64,000 nucleotides of DNA from Halobaculum saliterrae (GTDB lineage: Archaea > Halobacteriota > Halobacteria > Halobacteriales > Haloferacaceae): assembly GCF_009831625.1 (NCBI RefSeq), contig NZ_WUUS01000012.1, positions 43,503-107,502 on the forward strand, in the 5' to 3' direction. Each line of letters begins with the position of its first letter. Position 1 is the stretch's first letter. The position numbers were made by a program, and so were the translations under genes. The notes under the pieces are model-generated. The model was given only the letters and a program-made list of their open reading frames with translations, searched no databases and was not told the origin of the DNA. This document shows, piece by piece, positions 1 through 7,694 of the stretch.

Positions 1-342
1 GAACGTCGTCGACACCACGAAGAACGCCTCGTGGTGGAGGTAGTCGAGATGGTCCGCGACGATCTCGTCGAGGGTGAGCCCGGTGGCGCGGGGCTTCGGT
101 TCGACGACCGTCGACGGCCGATCCTCGCCAGCGAGGTAGCCGTCGACGGCATCTGCCTCAAGGCCATCGGCCAGTTCAGCCAGCAGCTGTTTCGCCCACT
201 TGGAGTCGGTGTCGTCGCCACCGAATGGCGACTCAGCAGAGATTCGGTGCTTGAGCTTCAGATTCGCAGCGCCCCAATGAGAGTAGTGGAGCGTGTATTG
301 TCCGTCTGTGCGTTCGTACGCAACGAGTGCGCGATGTCCCAT
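1..342 (-). CDS. DUF6735-like haloarchaeal protein, C-terminus cut by window edge
   Basis: The frame is open from an ATG at 342 to the left edge (114 codons), so the 3' end is missing. The N-terminus begins MGHRALVAYER and continues through a YTLHYSHWGA stretch and a LKHRIS segment. I recognise this pattern from memory as the haloarchaeal DUF6735 family, a plasmid-borne family of unknown function. No catalytic motif or membrane segment is visible in the part present. The leader upstream of the ATG carries one copy of the C-run/G-run hairpin that recurs before other genes here (see 378-408). The next gene in the same direction starts at 790. Family assignment is fairly secure; function is unknown. 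Confidence 0.8.
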   Translation of the reverse strand, partial: MGHRALVAYERTDGQYTLHYSHWGAANLKLKHRISAESPFGGDDTDSKWAKQLLAELADGLEADAVDGYLAGEDRPSTVVEPKPRATGLTLDEIVADHLDYLHHEAFFVVSTTF

Positions 343-377
343 CGTGCAATCACCTCGCGGGACGACCGCGACTGGAT

Positions 378-408
378 CGCCCCGCACCCCTCCGGGGGGA
401 CGAACAAC
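378..408 (-). promoter_or_regulatory. 5' leader hairpin, copy 1
   Basis: On the coding strand a run of six C is followed by GGA and then GGGG, TGC and GGGG. It can fold as a CCCC/GGGG hairpin about 36 nt before the ATG at 342. The same layout recurs at 809-842, 15746-15777 and 16401-16434, and in weaker form at 1071-1103. An RNA element is inferred; the repeat itself is seen directly. Confidence 0.55.
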
Positions 409-409
409 A

Positions 410-790
410 CTACCCGTCGATCGGCTCGAGGCAAGTGAGGTCCGCGTGGAGGACCTCTCCGTCGCGAACGACGTACCGCTTGGCCAGGACGGGGAAGCGG
501 CACTTGGTAAACCCCGCTGTCTGGATATCGAGTTCCTCGTTGGCTTCGATATGGTCGGCGAGTTCTCGCAAGAACTCGTGGGTTACGATGCCACCCTCGT
601 AGTCCGGGAGGCCGTTCTCCCGCGCCTCGTACACCTCGAAGTCGTCGTACCCCCAGATAGTGAGCTCCCCCTCCTCCGTGACCTCCCAGTCGAGCGTCCC
701 GAAGCAGTAGCACTCACAGAGCTCGCGGACTGCCTGCGGATCCGATACGATCGCGCCGGTCGATGTCGTCGCAGCTTGTAGTGTCGCCAT
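410..790 (-). CDS. Acidic hypothetical protein (126 aa)
   Basis: I chose the ATG at 790 (MATLQAATTS) over an upstream ATG at 838 because the upstream extension is Arg/Pro-rich and overlaps the leader hairpin at 809-842. The protein is acidic, as expected for a halophile. It contains a CECYCFGTLDWEV segment, a TIWGYDDFEVYEAREN segment and a late LTCLEPIDG end. There is no signal peptide or membrane segment. Four Cys are present (three in the CECYC cluster area plus later ones), but the spacing does not make a clear zinc ribbon. It belongs with the small plasmid-type genes around it; I do not recognise a function. Confidence 0.75.
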   Translation of the reverse strand: MATLQAATTSTGAIVSDPQAVRELCECYCFGTLDWEVTEEGELTIWGYDDFEVYEARENGLPDYEGGIVTHEFLRELADHIEANEELDIQTAGFTKCRFPVLAKRYVVRDGEVLHADLTCLEPIDG

Positions 791-808
791 GTCTGGATCT
801 CGCGGGGA

Positions 809-842
809 AGCCCCCGCACCCCTTCTGGGGGGCGACAAAATA
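809..842 (-). promoter_or_regulatory. 5' leader hairpin, copy 2
   Basis: On the coding strand a TGTCG tract is followed by CCCCCC, AGAA, GGGG, TGC and GGGGG. A CCCC/GGGG stem with a purine-rich loop can form about 19 nt before the ATG at 790. It is the closest match to copy 1 and supports a repeated untranslated element. Confidence 0.55.
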
Positions 843-879
843 GGCTCATCAGCCCTCTGTAACCGGGTCGGAGACGCCG

Positions 880-1068
880 TTACGTGTCTGCTCGGGCGTC
901 TGTCCCGTCGCCGTCGGCTGGTCGAGTGAGAAGGCTCACCTCTTCCAGGAGAGCTCTTGCTCTCTCGACTCGTTCCTGATCTGCATCGTCCAGTCGGTCG
1001 ATATCTAGGCGATTCAGGTTACTGAGCACGCAATGCATCCGGTAGCCCTGTTTGAACTCTTGCTCCAT
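880..1068 (-). CDS. Small helical protein (62 aa)
   Basis: The start at 1068 gives MEQEFKQGYRMHCVLSNLNRLDIDRL, followed by a charged, probably helical region rich in Asp, Glu and Arg. There is no membrane segment or zinc motif. A GGTGA ribosome-binding site lies about 10 nt upstream of the ATG. Upstream are a degenerate leader hairpin (1071-1103) and an inverted-repeat operator (1146-1188), the same two signals that precede the operon starting at 15720. This argues for a real, regulated gene. Function is unknown. Confidence 0.65.
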   Translation of the reverse strand: MEQEFKQGYRMHCVLSNLNRLDIDRLDDADQERVERARALLEEVSLLTRPADGDGTDARADT

Positions 1069-1070
1069 CG

Positions 1071-1103
1071 GAAGCGCCTCACCGCTCGCCGGCGCAGATA
1101 GAC
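1071..1103 (-). promoter_or_regulatory. Degenerate 5' leader hairpin, copy 5
   Basis: On the coding strand a GTCTAT tract is followed by GCGCC, a GGCGAGCGGTGA region and GGCGC. The GCGCC/GGCGC arms pair over 5 bp. The 5' tract matches copy 3 (16401-16434) well, but the stem is built from different bases and lies almost against the ATG. I regard it as a possible member of the family. Confidence 0.35.
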
Positions 1104-1145
1104 TCCCCTTCGAGACTGGCGTCGGGCTTGCAGGAGGTCACGGTA

Positions 1146-1188
1146 TTAACCACCGAAACCCGGAGCCATCTGTAGAGATGTTGGTTAA
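1146..1188. promoter_or_regulatory. Inverted-repeat operator, site A
   Basis: The left arm TTAACCACCG (1146-1155) and right arm TGTTGGTTAA (1179-1188) are separated by 23 nt. The right arm is identical to those at 15919-15928 and 32976-32985; the left arm differs from the other two (TTAACCAACA) at two positions. It lies 78 bp upstream of the gene starting at 1068. The overall size and the position before a minus-strand gene match sites B and C. Confidence 0.6.
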
Positions 1189-1207
1189 TCGACGCCCAGC
1201 ACTGCCC

Positions 1208-2089
1208 CTACTCGAGACTGGGTCCGTAGCGAGCTGCGCCACACACCTGGCACTCCCAGATCGGTTGTCCCGACCACGCCTCATCCGGGACCGACTCGTG
1301 GGTCTTGAACCGATGGGCGGTCGCCCGTCCACAGTCTCGACAGTCGAGGTTCTGCGTCGTCGGTACCGACGACACCTGGCGATCAGCCGCAGCCTCGCCT
1401 TTGGATTCGGTCAGTGCCATCGCTGGAACCAGCCACACCGCGTCATCGGCGTCGTCGCGGACCTCAGTGAGCCGTGATGCGTCGCGGATGCCCTCCCCAC
1501 GCTGGTCGTAGAGCCGCGTCGGGGCCTGCTCCTGACGCTCCGACGCTCCCTGCCCATGCCACCCAGCCCGGTCACGGGCGGCACTGAGAAGCCGCTCTCC
1601 CTCCTCTGACGACACCTGTACCGCGTCGGGGAGTGAGGGCCATTGCTCGGACAGCTGGCGCGCCGGCGCCTCGTCGAGATCGTAGATGAGCGTGTAGTCG
1701 TCGACGGCTGGCTCCGACTCGCTGGCAGAGAGGAGGTTCGCCGCGGCGCCGCCCTTCGCAACGGCTCCGTAGAACGTGGTCGACTCGACGATCAGGTGGA
1801 CGATGCCGAGGAACGTCGTCGACGCTGGCTCGTCCGTGCTAATGGCATCACTTCCGAGATGGTTGGTGAGGCAGAATCGGCACTTTGTCTGGCCGTCTGG
1901 GACTGACGCCCCACAGGACCGGCACTCACCGTCGGTTACCGTCGGCGCATCGGGGTAGCCACCAGAGCTCGTCGCGACGCGTTGCCGTCGGGGGTCACCT
2001 TCACACCCCTCGTCCAGCCTCGTGTCCGGAATGTGGGACGCCTCCCCGGTCGGCCGCAGTTCCTCAAAGTCGGAGTAACGACCGTTCAT
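1208..2089 (-). CDS. Two-zinc-ribbon haloarchaeal protein
   Basis: The protein (293 aa) has a first zinc ribbon (CRSCGASV...CRFC) near residue 55 and a second, C-terminal one (CRDCGRAT...CQVCGAARYG). Between them is a region with ADDAVWLVPAMAL and YTLIYDLDEAPAR segments. From memory, relatives are widespread on haloarchaeal plasmids, some under the name 'biosurfactant protein 1', a label I would not trust as a function. I chose the ATG at 2089 over 2110 because the TTTAAA box at 2125-2130 puts the transcript start near 2102, downstream of the earlier ATG. No membrane segment is present. A DNA- or RNA-binding role is only a guess from the zinc ribbons. Confidence 0.75.
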   Translation of the reverse strand: MNGRYSDFEELRPTGEASHIPDTRLDEGCEGDPRRQRVATSSGGYPDAPTVTDGECRSCGASVPDGQTKCRFCLTNHLGSDAISTDEPASTTFLGIVHLIVESTTFYGAVAKGGAAANLLSASESEPAVDDYTLIYDLDEAPARQLSEQWPSLPDAVQVSSEEGERLLSAARDRAGWHGQGASERQEQAPTRLYDQRGEGIRDASRLTEVRDDADDAVWLVPAMALTESKGEAAADRQVSSVPTTQNLDCRDCGRATAHRFKTHESVPDEAWSGQPIWECQVCGAARYGPSLE

Positions 2090-2124
2090 AGAGTAGTCTA
2101 CAGAGAACATGGCTCGTCTTCGTG

Positions 2125-2130
2125 TTTAAA
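2125..2130 (-). promoter_or_regulatory. TATA box for the gene at 2089
   Basis: TTTAAA lies 36-41 bp upstream of the chosen ATG. With the usual archaeal spacing of about 25 bp, transcription would start near 2102, giving a leader of roughly a dozen bases. Confidence 0.5.
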
Positions 2131-2183
2131 TCGTAGCGTGGATAGAACGATGTACAGTACAGACGGAGAGACAGTGATCTGCC

Positions 2184-3110
2184 TCAGGCGACCTGTTCCT
2201 CCAACGTATCCCGGTGTGCCCGGACGGTCGCCTTCGAGGCGTTCGCCACGTCCGCGGCCTCGGATTGCGTCAGCCATCGGCCCCCTTCGCGACCGGCCTT
2301 GTAGAGGCAGGCTGCGGCGAACCCGGCCGGATGAACGCCCGTCGTGACGCCTCGCTCCTCGGCCTGTTCCGCGAGGGCTCGGGCCCGCTGTCGGATTTCG
2401 TCCGGACACTCGAGGTCCGAGGCGAGTCGTGGTACGAACATGCTTGGAGAGACGGGCTCGGCAGGGAGGCCCAGCTCTTCGTTCAGCGTTTTGTACGCGT
2501 TCGTGACCCGTGACTCCGCGACGCGGGCCATCTCGCTGACATCGTCCACTAACCGCGAGAGGCCGTTGCACCGGCAGGCCCCGTAGACGCTGGCCGCGGC
2601 GATGGCCTCGATGGATCTGCCTCGAAGCAGATCCTCGTTCTGGGCGCTCCGGAAGAGTTGGCACGCCTGGTCGCGGACCGAATCGGAGAGCTCGAGCGCG
2701 CTCGCCAGCCGACGCACTTCGCCCAGGCCGTGGGCGAGATTCCGTTCCGCTTTCGACCGCCAGCGGCCACGGGTCTGCTCACGACGCATCCGCGCGAGTC
2801 GCCGTCGCTTCTGCCCAGAGATCTCGTTCCCGTTCGCGTCGGTGCCGCGACCGATTTCCGTCGACAGGCCGCGATCGTGGCGAGCCGCAGTGAGTGGGGC
2901 GCCCGTTCGCTCGCGCTCCTTGTCGTCGTACGCCCGCCACTCCGGCCCGTGATCGATACGCTGTTCTTCGATGACCAGGCCACAGTCCTCGCAGACCGTT
3001 TCGACCGCGTTCGTGGTGACTCGGCCCTCGCACTCGGGGCATTGGTTTGCACTCGATTCCGTTTGGACGTCTTCGTCGAATCCGCTTTCGTAGATGTCTC
3101 TGGTTGCCAT
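2184..3110 (-). CDS. tfb: Transcription initiation factor IIB (TFB)
   Basis: This general transcription factor bridges TBP and RNA polymerase at archaeal promoters. The 308-residue protein has an N-terminal zinc ribbon (CPEC at 24-27, CEDC at 40-43), then the B-reader/linker region with DHGPEWRAYDDKERERTGAP and GLSTEIGRG, then two cyclin-like repeats ending in a helix-turn-helix (LTQSEAADVANASKATVRAHRDTL). The ATG at 3110 (MATRDIYES) is preferred to 3182, because the upstream 24 residues are unlike any TFB. Haloarchaea carry several TFB paralogues, and a second one lies at 53741-54703. A plasmid-borne TFB could direct transcription of a subset of promoters (inference). Confidence 0.95.
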   Translation of the reverse strand: MATRDIYESGFDEDVQTESSANQCPECEGRVTTNAVETVCEDCGLVIEEQRIDHGPEWRAYDDKERERTGAPLTAARHDRGLSTEIGRGTDANGNEISGQKRRRLARMRREQTRGRWRSKAERNLAHGLGEVRRLASALELSDSVRDQACQLFRSAQNEDLLRGRSIEAIAAASVYGACRCNGLSRLVDDVSEMARVAESRVTNAYKTLNEELGLPAEPVSPSMFVPRLASDLECPDEIRQRARALAEQAEERGVTTGVHPAGFAAACLYKAGREGGRWLTQSEAADVANASKATVRAHRDTLEEQVA

Positions 3111-3282
3111 CGTTCTCACCGTGTTCAGGGAACTCGCCAGTACAGTGAGCCCCTCACCCATCGAGGGGATGATAGAAACCAACCCTCACATCGGCCGTGG
3201 GAAAATCTGAAACGAAGTCAGACCTATTTCCGATATTCTCCACGGAAGAACATTGAAGTGGAATGTAGTCGAATTCGTGGCC

Positions 3283-3837
3283 ATGCTAGACATACGTGGA
3301 TTACTGAAGTGGTCATACGGTTTCGAGCGACGTCACCACATCCTTGTGGGTGCTGCAGGCATCGGTGGGATCGATCTTTACTTGGCGAACCTCAATGGAA
3401 CCGTCCACCCGATACTCGCGTTCCTCGCTATCCTCTCACCGTTCGCCGCACTAATCGCACTCACTAAGTCGCCCATTGATGAGTTAACAACGCTGTCAGT
3501 TTGGGCCCTTCTCGCACTATTCGGTGGTGGAGCGATCAAACTGTTCGTCCATCCCTATATCGCACCAGGTATGACACTCGACCAGTTTACCGCAGCGAAC
3601 CCAGTAGGAATGGCGATTACAGTAGTAACTGCTGTTGCTATGGTGACCCTTATTGAGGCGGTGATGGTGTTCCTTGGTAAGAAGATATATCACCGGAAGA
3701 CCGGTGGCTCCGGTGGTTCCGCAGACACACCCGAAGAACGGGTGCTTACCGAAGAAGAGTATGAGGACTTCGAGCCAATTGAATACACCAAGAGGATCCT
3801 CAACCGAATCACGTCTATCTCTCTCAGCGGAGTGTAG
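3283..3837 (+). CDS. Hypothetical membrane protein
   Basis: I chose the ATG at 3283 (MLDIRGLLKWSYGF) over a TTG at 3253. The 184-residue protein has about four hydrophobic segments (near VGAAGIGGIDLYL, PILAFLAILSPFAALIAL, SVWALLALFGGGAIKLFV and GMAITVVTAVAMVTLIEAVMV) and an acidic C-terminal tail with EERVLTEEEYEDFEPIEY. I do not recognise the family. The gene lies in a stretch of visibly lower GC (3250-5900) than the flanking DNA and is convergent with the gene ending at 3939. Confidence 0.7.
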   Translation: MLDIRGLLKWSYGFERRHHILVGAAGIGGIDLYLANLNGTVHPILAFLAILSPFAALIALTKSPIDELTTLSVWALLALFGGGAIKLFVHPYIAPGMTLDQFTAANPVGMAITVVTAVAMVTLIEAVMVFLGKKIYHRKTGGSGGSADTPEERVLTEEEYEDFEPIEYTKRILNRITSISLSGV

Positions 3838-3938
3838 CCTGTCGAATCCTGACTTCGCTTCAGTAATTGTACTCCGACACCGCCAACTACAGGGCACGTC
3901 TGGCGAATTCGTTTCCACCCGATTGATGAGAAGCAGCA

Positions 3939-5171
3939 TTAGTCATCGGTCAAAATCTCGCGAAGACCAGGAGTCATCACGGTAGCTGCGATACCGGAAA
4001 GGGTCAAATCCTGGGTGAAGTAGTAGGACAAACCAACCATAAGACCCCCAATTACAGACTGCTGTGCACCTTTGGGCAGCCCGTTAAACCAAGCACGAGC
4101 GGGTCCAGTGCCCAGGATCGACTGAACCAACATCGCCGGGATCTCGAACGCCAGTTCCGTCGAGAACGCATCTGCCTTCGGCACCGCGGCATCCATCGTC
4201 GCATCAGCAGGCCTTGTCGTCGAACCTGACGATACCGACGTCTCCAATGATTCTGCCTCAACTGTGGTCGTAGAAGCCTCAGCAACAGCTGGAGTTCCGG
4301 TGGCGGGAGGACCTTCGACTCCCCTGGCGACAGCAGCGGCATTGATCGCAGGCTGAATTGAAGCAAGATCAGCGAAAATTGGCTCTGGAATCCGAATGTC
4401 CGCCATCGCATCCGAAAGTACCCCTGTGATTGCTGAGTTCACGATGGACTGCTGTAACTGGAGCTGTTTCGTCATATCCGGTAGACTGGCAGCGACTAAA
4501 GACGAAACCAAACGCTCCTGCCGAGCAATCATTGGCTCCGCGATGCTCGTGATCATACTCGCTTGCTGAGCGGCAATAGGTTCCGTGATATTCGCGAGGA
4601 TACTCGCCTGACTCGCGGTGAGCGGTTCCAAGATACTCTTTTCGAACCCCGCGATCGCACTGGCAGCCAATATCGATTCTGTAGGAAACGTGAGGCTATC
4701 TGCTATCTGCTCACCAATCTCTGCAAAGTCCACCGCTGGTGGTGGGGTAGATGCCTCTGGGGGCTCTCCAATTGGCTCTTCGTCTAGGTTATGCTCTAGG
4801 TAGATCGCCCCAACGTACTCCCGTAGCAGATCTTCGATTGGCTCTTCCTCGTCATCATCCAGCTCTTCAGTAACGTCCTGGTCAAGCGAGAAAAACGCTC
4901 GGCCAGGCGTCGACGCTTTCACTGCCACTTCCTGCGGAGGCTCCTCAAAAATCAATCGATAGACTGTAACGGCCTCACTGATGCGTTCCTCGGGACGATT
5001 CAGCTCATCAGATACAGCGTCAATATCCTCCAATTCCCGGTAGAGTTCGCCAGCTTCACGGATGGATTCCACCCACTCGAAGGAAACTTGCTCCCGGCGC
5101 TCCCTTCGCCGTTCCTCAATCGACTCCATGAACTCGTCAAAATTAAGTTCCTCAGCCTCTTCCTCAGCCAT
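3939..5171 (-). CDS. Hypothetical protein with 15-residue repeats and a C-terminal membrane segment
   Basis: The 410-residue protein has four parts. The N-terminus is charged and helical (ELNFDEFMESIEERRRERREQ). An acidic linker follows. The central region carries tandem units of about 15 residues with the pattern S-I-L-x-x-I-x-E-P-I-x-A-x-Q. The last part is hydrophobic (GGLMVGLSYYF). The repeats are best seen at SILEPLTASQA, SILANITEPIAAQQA and SMITSIAEPMIARQE. The gene lies 48 bp downstream of the start of the adjacent gene's stop-side partner at 5220-5846 and may share its transcript. I do not recognise the family; the repeat could form a coiled coil or helical stalk (inference). Confidence 0.75.
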   Translation of the reverse strand: MAEEEAEELNFDEFMESIEERRRERREQVSFEWVESIREAGELYRELEDIDAVSDELNRPEERISEAVTVYRLIFEEPPQEVAVKASTPGRAFFSLDQDVTEELDDDEEEPIEDLLREYVGAIYLEHNLDEEPIGEPPEASTPPPAVDFAEIGEQIADSLTFPTESILAASAIAGFEKSILEPLTASQASILANITEPIAAQQASMITSIAEPMIARQERLVSSLVAASLPDMTKQLQLQQSIVNSAITGVLSDAMADIRIPEPIFADLASIQPAINAAAVARGVEGPPATGTPAVAEASTTTVEAESLETSVSSGSTTRPADATMDAAVPKADAFSTELAFEIPAMLVQSILGTGPARAWFNGLPKGAQQSVIGGLMVGLSYYFTQDLTLSGIAATVMTPGLREILTDD

Positions 5172-5219
5172 TCTTACAAAGCAGTTAGAAATACGGGACC
5201 ATCAAGGCCCCGCTGAAAT

Positions 5220-5846
5220 TTAGATATCCGGCTCTGACAACGGGTATGGGAGCTGTTCAAGGAATCCCTCATCAGCGACCACGATCCCACCATAATCTCG
5301 GAGCCGGCACTCATCCTGGTAATTCCCCCACGCCTTGATTTGGTATATTTCAGGTTGACCAGTCGTCCGACCGTGGCTCACGAACTCCACGTTCGCCTCC
5401 TCGATTTTATCGGTTAGTGGCCCAAGCCGTTGCGTCACCTCCTGAGATTGAGGCAACGTTTCAGCATACGGCATCACAGTCCATAACGCGTCTTCGTGGT
5501 GATCGAGCACTGGGACAATTACGTCCTCCAGTGGTGCAAAATCGGTTAAAATGATCTCGTGCCAATTCGACATCCAGCCCTCCGTATACTCTTGGGGATA
5601 TAGTGCCTCATCCGTCCCAGAGTTCCCGGATTCAGGGAGAGCGAACTTTACTACGAGGCGGTCGACCCCGTCTGCTACTTTGGACGGAATTTCATATACT
5701 GCCCGGCTATTTCCCTTCTCCAAGTACCGGAAATGCTCATTCAGTGTTTTATGTGCCCGCTCAAAGTCGTCCTGTTCATGGATTATCTCTGCCACCTTGT
5801 CGAACAGACTCTGGAACGAATCGTCGACAATACCTGATGGTTCCAT
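5220..5846 (-). CDS. Hypothetical protein with a possible kinase-like fold
   Basis: The 208-residue protein has no signal or membrane segment. An N-terminal part (NSRAVYEIPSKVADGVDRLVVKFAL) resembles the glycine-loop/lysine strand of kinase-like folds. WMSNWHEIIL follows, then TVMPYAETL, which looks like a hinge, and near the end ECRLRDYGGIVV, where DYG could stand for the DFG motif. No HRD-type catalytic loop is clear, so this may be a degenerate or pseudokinase-like protein of the kind seen in viral and mobile elements. The resemblance is from reading only. It sits upstream of the repeat protein at 3939-5171 in the same direction. Confidence 0.65.
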   Translation of the reverse strand: MEPSGIVDDSFQSLFDKVAEIIHEQDDFERAHKTLNEHFRYLEKGNSRAVYEIPSKVADGVDRLVVKFALPESGNSGTDEALYPQEYTEGWMSNWHEIILTDFAPLEDVIVPVLDHHEDALWTVMPYAETLPQSQEVTQRLGPLTDKIEEANVEFVSHGRTTGQPEIYQIKAWGNYQDECRLRDYGGIVVADEGFLEQLPYPLSEPDI

Positions 5847-6059
5847 ATTACCGAACGATATCTGCTGCCAGAAAGTAAACCCCGAACACTTGTCTTCTCT
5901 TTCCAGATCCGACTCAAGTCACCTGGATGGTCACTCCTTCACAAGGTTTCTGGACTGGATAAAAAACCGGTTCTCGAGGTTGTGGCTGCGCGCGCAGTGA
6001 CCGTAGGGAGCGAGCACGGAGCGGAGGGTGGGGCGGCGGGGCTTGGGCCGGTCCGGCAA

Positions 6060-6072
6060 CAGCAAAAAAGAG
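6060..6072 (-). terminator. T-rich terminator after the OB-fold gene
   Basis: On the minus strand the sequence reads CTCTTTTTTGCT about 16 nt after the stop of the gene at 6088. A run of six T is typical of archaeal termination. A GC-rich tract follows it downstream. Confidence 0.5.
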
Positions 6073-6087
6073 GGTTGCCTCGACTGG

Positions 6088-6954
6088 CTATTCTTCCCAC
6101 CACCGACCGCGCTCTGGGAACTCGATCCGAGACCACCCGGTCAGCGCGATTGAGCACCGACCTTCGTACCAATTCTTGGCTGCTGCCCGGAACCGCACTG
6201 TCTGACCTTCACGCACCACCGTCTGCCCGGATTTCTCCCAGCAGGTGAACTTGATTTTCCCGCTATCATCCGCTATCAGCCCGACTTGCTGGATGCTCGT
6301 TGAGGAAGGCTCCCAGAGCGTCTCGATCGTTCCTTCGACCGTCACCTCCCCGACCGGGACGTCCGGCACATCCGCGATGGGCACGATTGCCCCCGGAGCC
6401 GCCTTCAGTTCCTCGAGGGTCTCCAGCACTGCCTTCGTGACGTCCCGCCCGCGCGCCACCTTCTCGGCCAGCTGCTTTGCGACGACCGCTCTCGACCAGC
6501 CGCCCTGCACTTCGTCGCTGATCCGCATCGCCTGCTTGTTGACCGCCGCGAGTTCGTCTTGCGTCAGCTCTTCTCGGGGATCCGTGCGCTCCGTCGGCGC
6601 CGGCTCGTCACGGCTACACAGCTCGCTGACGGCCTCACGCGTGCGCTGCTCCCGACCGTCCTGCGTCCCGAGTTCGGCCTGGGCACTGATGCGCTCCAGT
6701 TCGGCTTCCCGCGCCTGAATGCGCTCCTCCTGTTCGAGGGTGACGCCGTGAATCCGGTCCTCGCTCGTGTCCGCGATCCCGTCCGGGTGGTTTGCATCCA
6801 CCTTCGCCTGCGTCTCCTGCTCGACCGTCGCCTCGAACTCCGGCGTCTCGTCGACGACCGGGAAGCCGTCTTCATCGACCGCCTGCTCGCCCGCTTTCTC
6901 GAATGCCTGTTCATCCACCGAAACGACCTTTCCGCTTGCGTTGTTACTAGACAT
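6088..6954 (-). CDS. OB-fold single-stranded DNA-binding (RPA-like) protein
   Basis: The 288-residue protein starts at ATG 6954 (MSSNNASGKV). Its N-terminal two thirds are acidic and helical. The C-terminal part is an OB-fold of the archaeal RPA type: VGEVTVEGTIETLWEPSSTSIQQVGLIADDSGKIKF, then TCWEKSG, then VREGQTVRFRAAAKNWYEG and a final strand. Similar proteins are common on haloarchaeal plasmids. No zinc finger is visible after the OB domain. Upstream lie three successive perfect inverted repeats (6986-7113), suggesting a long structured leader or regulatory region. A role in single-strand DNA protection during replication or transfer is inferred from the family. Confidence 0.8.
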   Translation of the reverse strand: MSSNNASGKVVSVDEQAFEKAGEQAVDEDGFPVVDETPEFEATVEQETQAKVDANHPDGIADTSEDRIHGVTLEQEERIQAREAELERISAQAELGTQDGREQRTREAVSELCSRDEPAPTERTDPREELTQDELAAVNKQAMRISDEVQGGWSRAVVAKQLAEKVARGRDVTKAVLETLEELKAAPGAIVPIADVPDVPVGEVTVEGTIETLWEPSSTSIQQVGLIADDSGKIKFTCWEKSGQTVVREGQTVRFRAAAKNWYEGRCSIALTGWSRIEFPERGRWWEE

Positions 6955-6985
6955 TGGAATCACTCACAAGGTGATTTCCGACGAA

Positions 6986-7025
6986 GGCGCTCACGCGCCG
7001 ACACCGCGATGCTCCTACATCGCGG
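6986..7025 (-). promoter_or_regulatory. Two hairpins in the leader of the OB-fold gene
   Basis: Two perfect inverted repeats stand 32-71 bp upstream of the ATG at 6954. GGCGC/GCGCC (6986-6999) has a 4-nt loop. CCGCGATG/CATCGCGG (7004-7025) has an 8-bp stem and a 6-nt loop that reads TAGGAG on the coding strand. The second presents a GGAG in its loop. Confidence 0.5.
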
Positions 7026-7057
7026 TTTTCCGACGAGAACGATCGACAGAACCATCT

Positions 7058-7113
7058 GCGCGCTCTCGCTCGCGCCTTCGCGAGCGCCCTACCGGGCGCG
7101 AGCGAGAGCGCGC
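7058..7113. repeat. Perfect 19-bp inverted repeat
   Basis: The arms at 7058-7076 and 7095-7113 are exact reverse complements (19 of 19), built of alternating GCG/CTC steps, with an 18-nt spacer. It lies about 100 bp upstream of the OB-fold gene and reads the same on both strands. It could be a transcript hairpin or a recombination or cruciform site. Confidence 0.7.
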
Positions 7114-7328
7114 CTGCATGAGGTGGCCCCAACCAGCACCGCGCGCCGACCCGCCCGGAGCGAGCGGCCAGCGCATTCCCCGTTCGCCGCGACGCAACCA
7201 CGTCCGTCGCGGTCGGCTTCGCCGAGGTCCGCAGGACCCGAACGGGTGAAGCGCTGGCGTCGAGGGCACATTTACTTTAGCCCGGCAGTCCGCCCGCTAC
7301 TGCAGGCAGACCGCCCGGAATGGTCGGT

Positions 7329-7380
7329 CGCGAGCGACGCGGAGGGCGGAACGCGGCGAGCGGTGCGAGCCGTAGAGTAC
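7329..7380 (+). repeat. 50-bp GC-rich repeat, copy 1
   Basis: This tract, starting CGCGAGCGACGCGGAGGGCGG and ending in GAGCCGTAGAGTAC, closely matches 8513-8561 with a few substitutions and small indels. Neither copy is in a gene. The two copies bracket the UPF0175-PIN module. Confidence 0.55.
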
Positions 7381-7500
7381 CACATCAGCCAACCGATGGA
7401 GCGCGTTGATTCCACAAGGAACCCTGGGCGGGACTGAAAGGGGCCGGACGCTCGCCGTGCCCCGACGACGCAAGCACCGCAGGAACGAGGCGCGCAGCGA

Positions 7501-7530
7501 GTCGCGGCCGTCGAGCGTCCGGGGGCTTTC
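7501..7530 (+). repeat. 30-nt tract shared with 11213-11243
   Basis: GTCGCGG, CGTCGAGCG, CCG and GGGCTTTC occur in the same order as at 11213-11243, with about four differences and one inserted base. Both copies are intergenic. The right half also forms one arm of the inverted repeat at 7445-7522. Confidence 0.45.
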
Positions 7531-7694
7531 GAGGTGACCACACCTGTCGCTAGACGCTGTGTGTCCTTCCAGAGGACGTTCGGCGGGAACTTCGGGGCTT
7601 CTCTACGGCTACCCGAAACGTATGATGGTTCCAGCACGATCAAGCAGCATATCCGTACTGCCCTCCGCTCCTGTGCTATCACGAAGACGGCTGG

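Larger units (their letters stand above)
7114..7694. other. Gene-free GC-rich stretch with repeats
   Basis: No convincing gene is present: the long open frames are Arg/Ser/Pro-rich shadows. Three signals can be seen. There is a copy of a 50-bp repeat (7329-7380). An 11-bp inverted repeat CCGGACGCTCG/CGAGCGTCCGG (7445-7455 and 7512-7522) closes a 56-nt loop. A 30-nt tract at 7501-7530 recurs at 11213-11243. Confidence 0.5.

Noticed and set aside
7272..7682. 136-codon minus-strand open frame in the gene-free stretch
   Set aside because: Composition is Arg/Ser/Pro/Ala-rich without acidic bias, no ribosome-binding site, and it crosses the repeat and inverted-repeat tracts.
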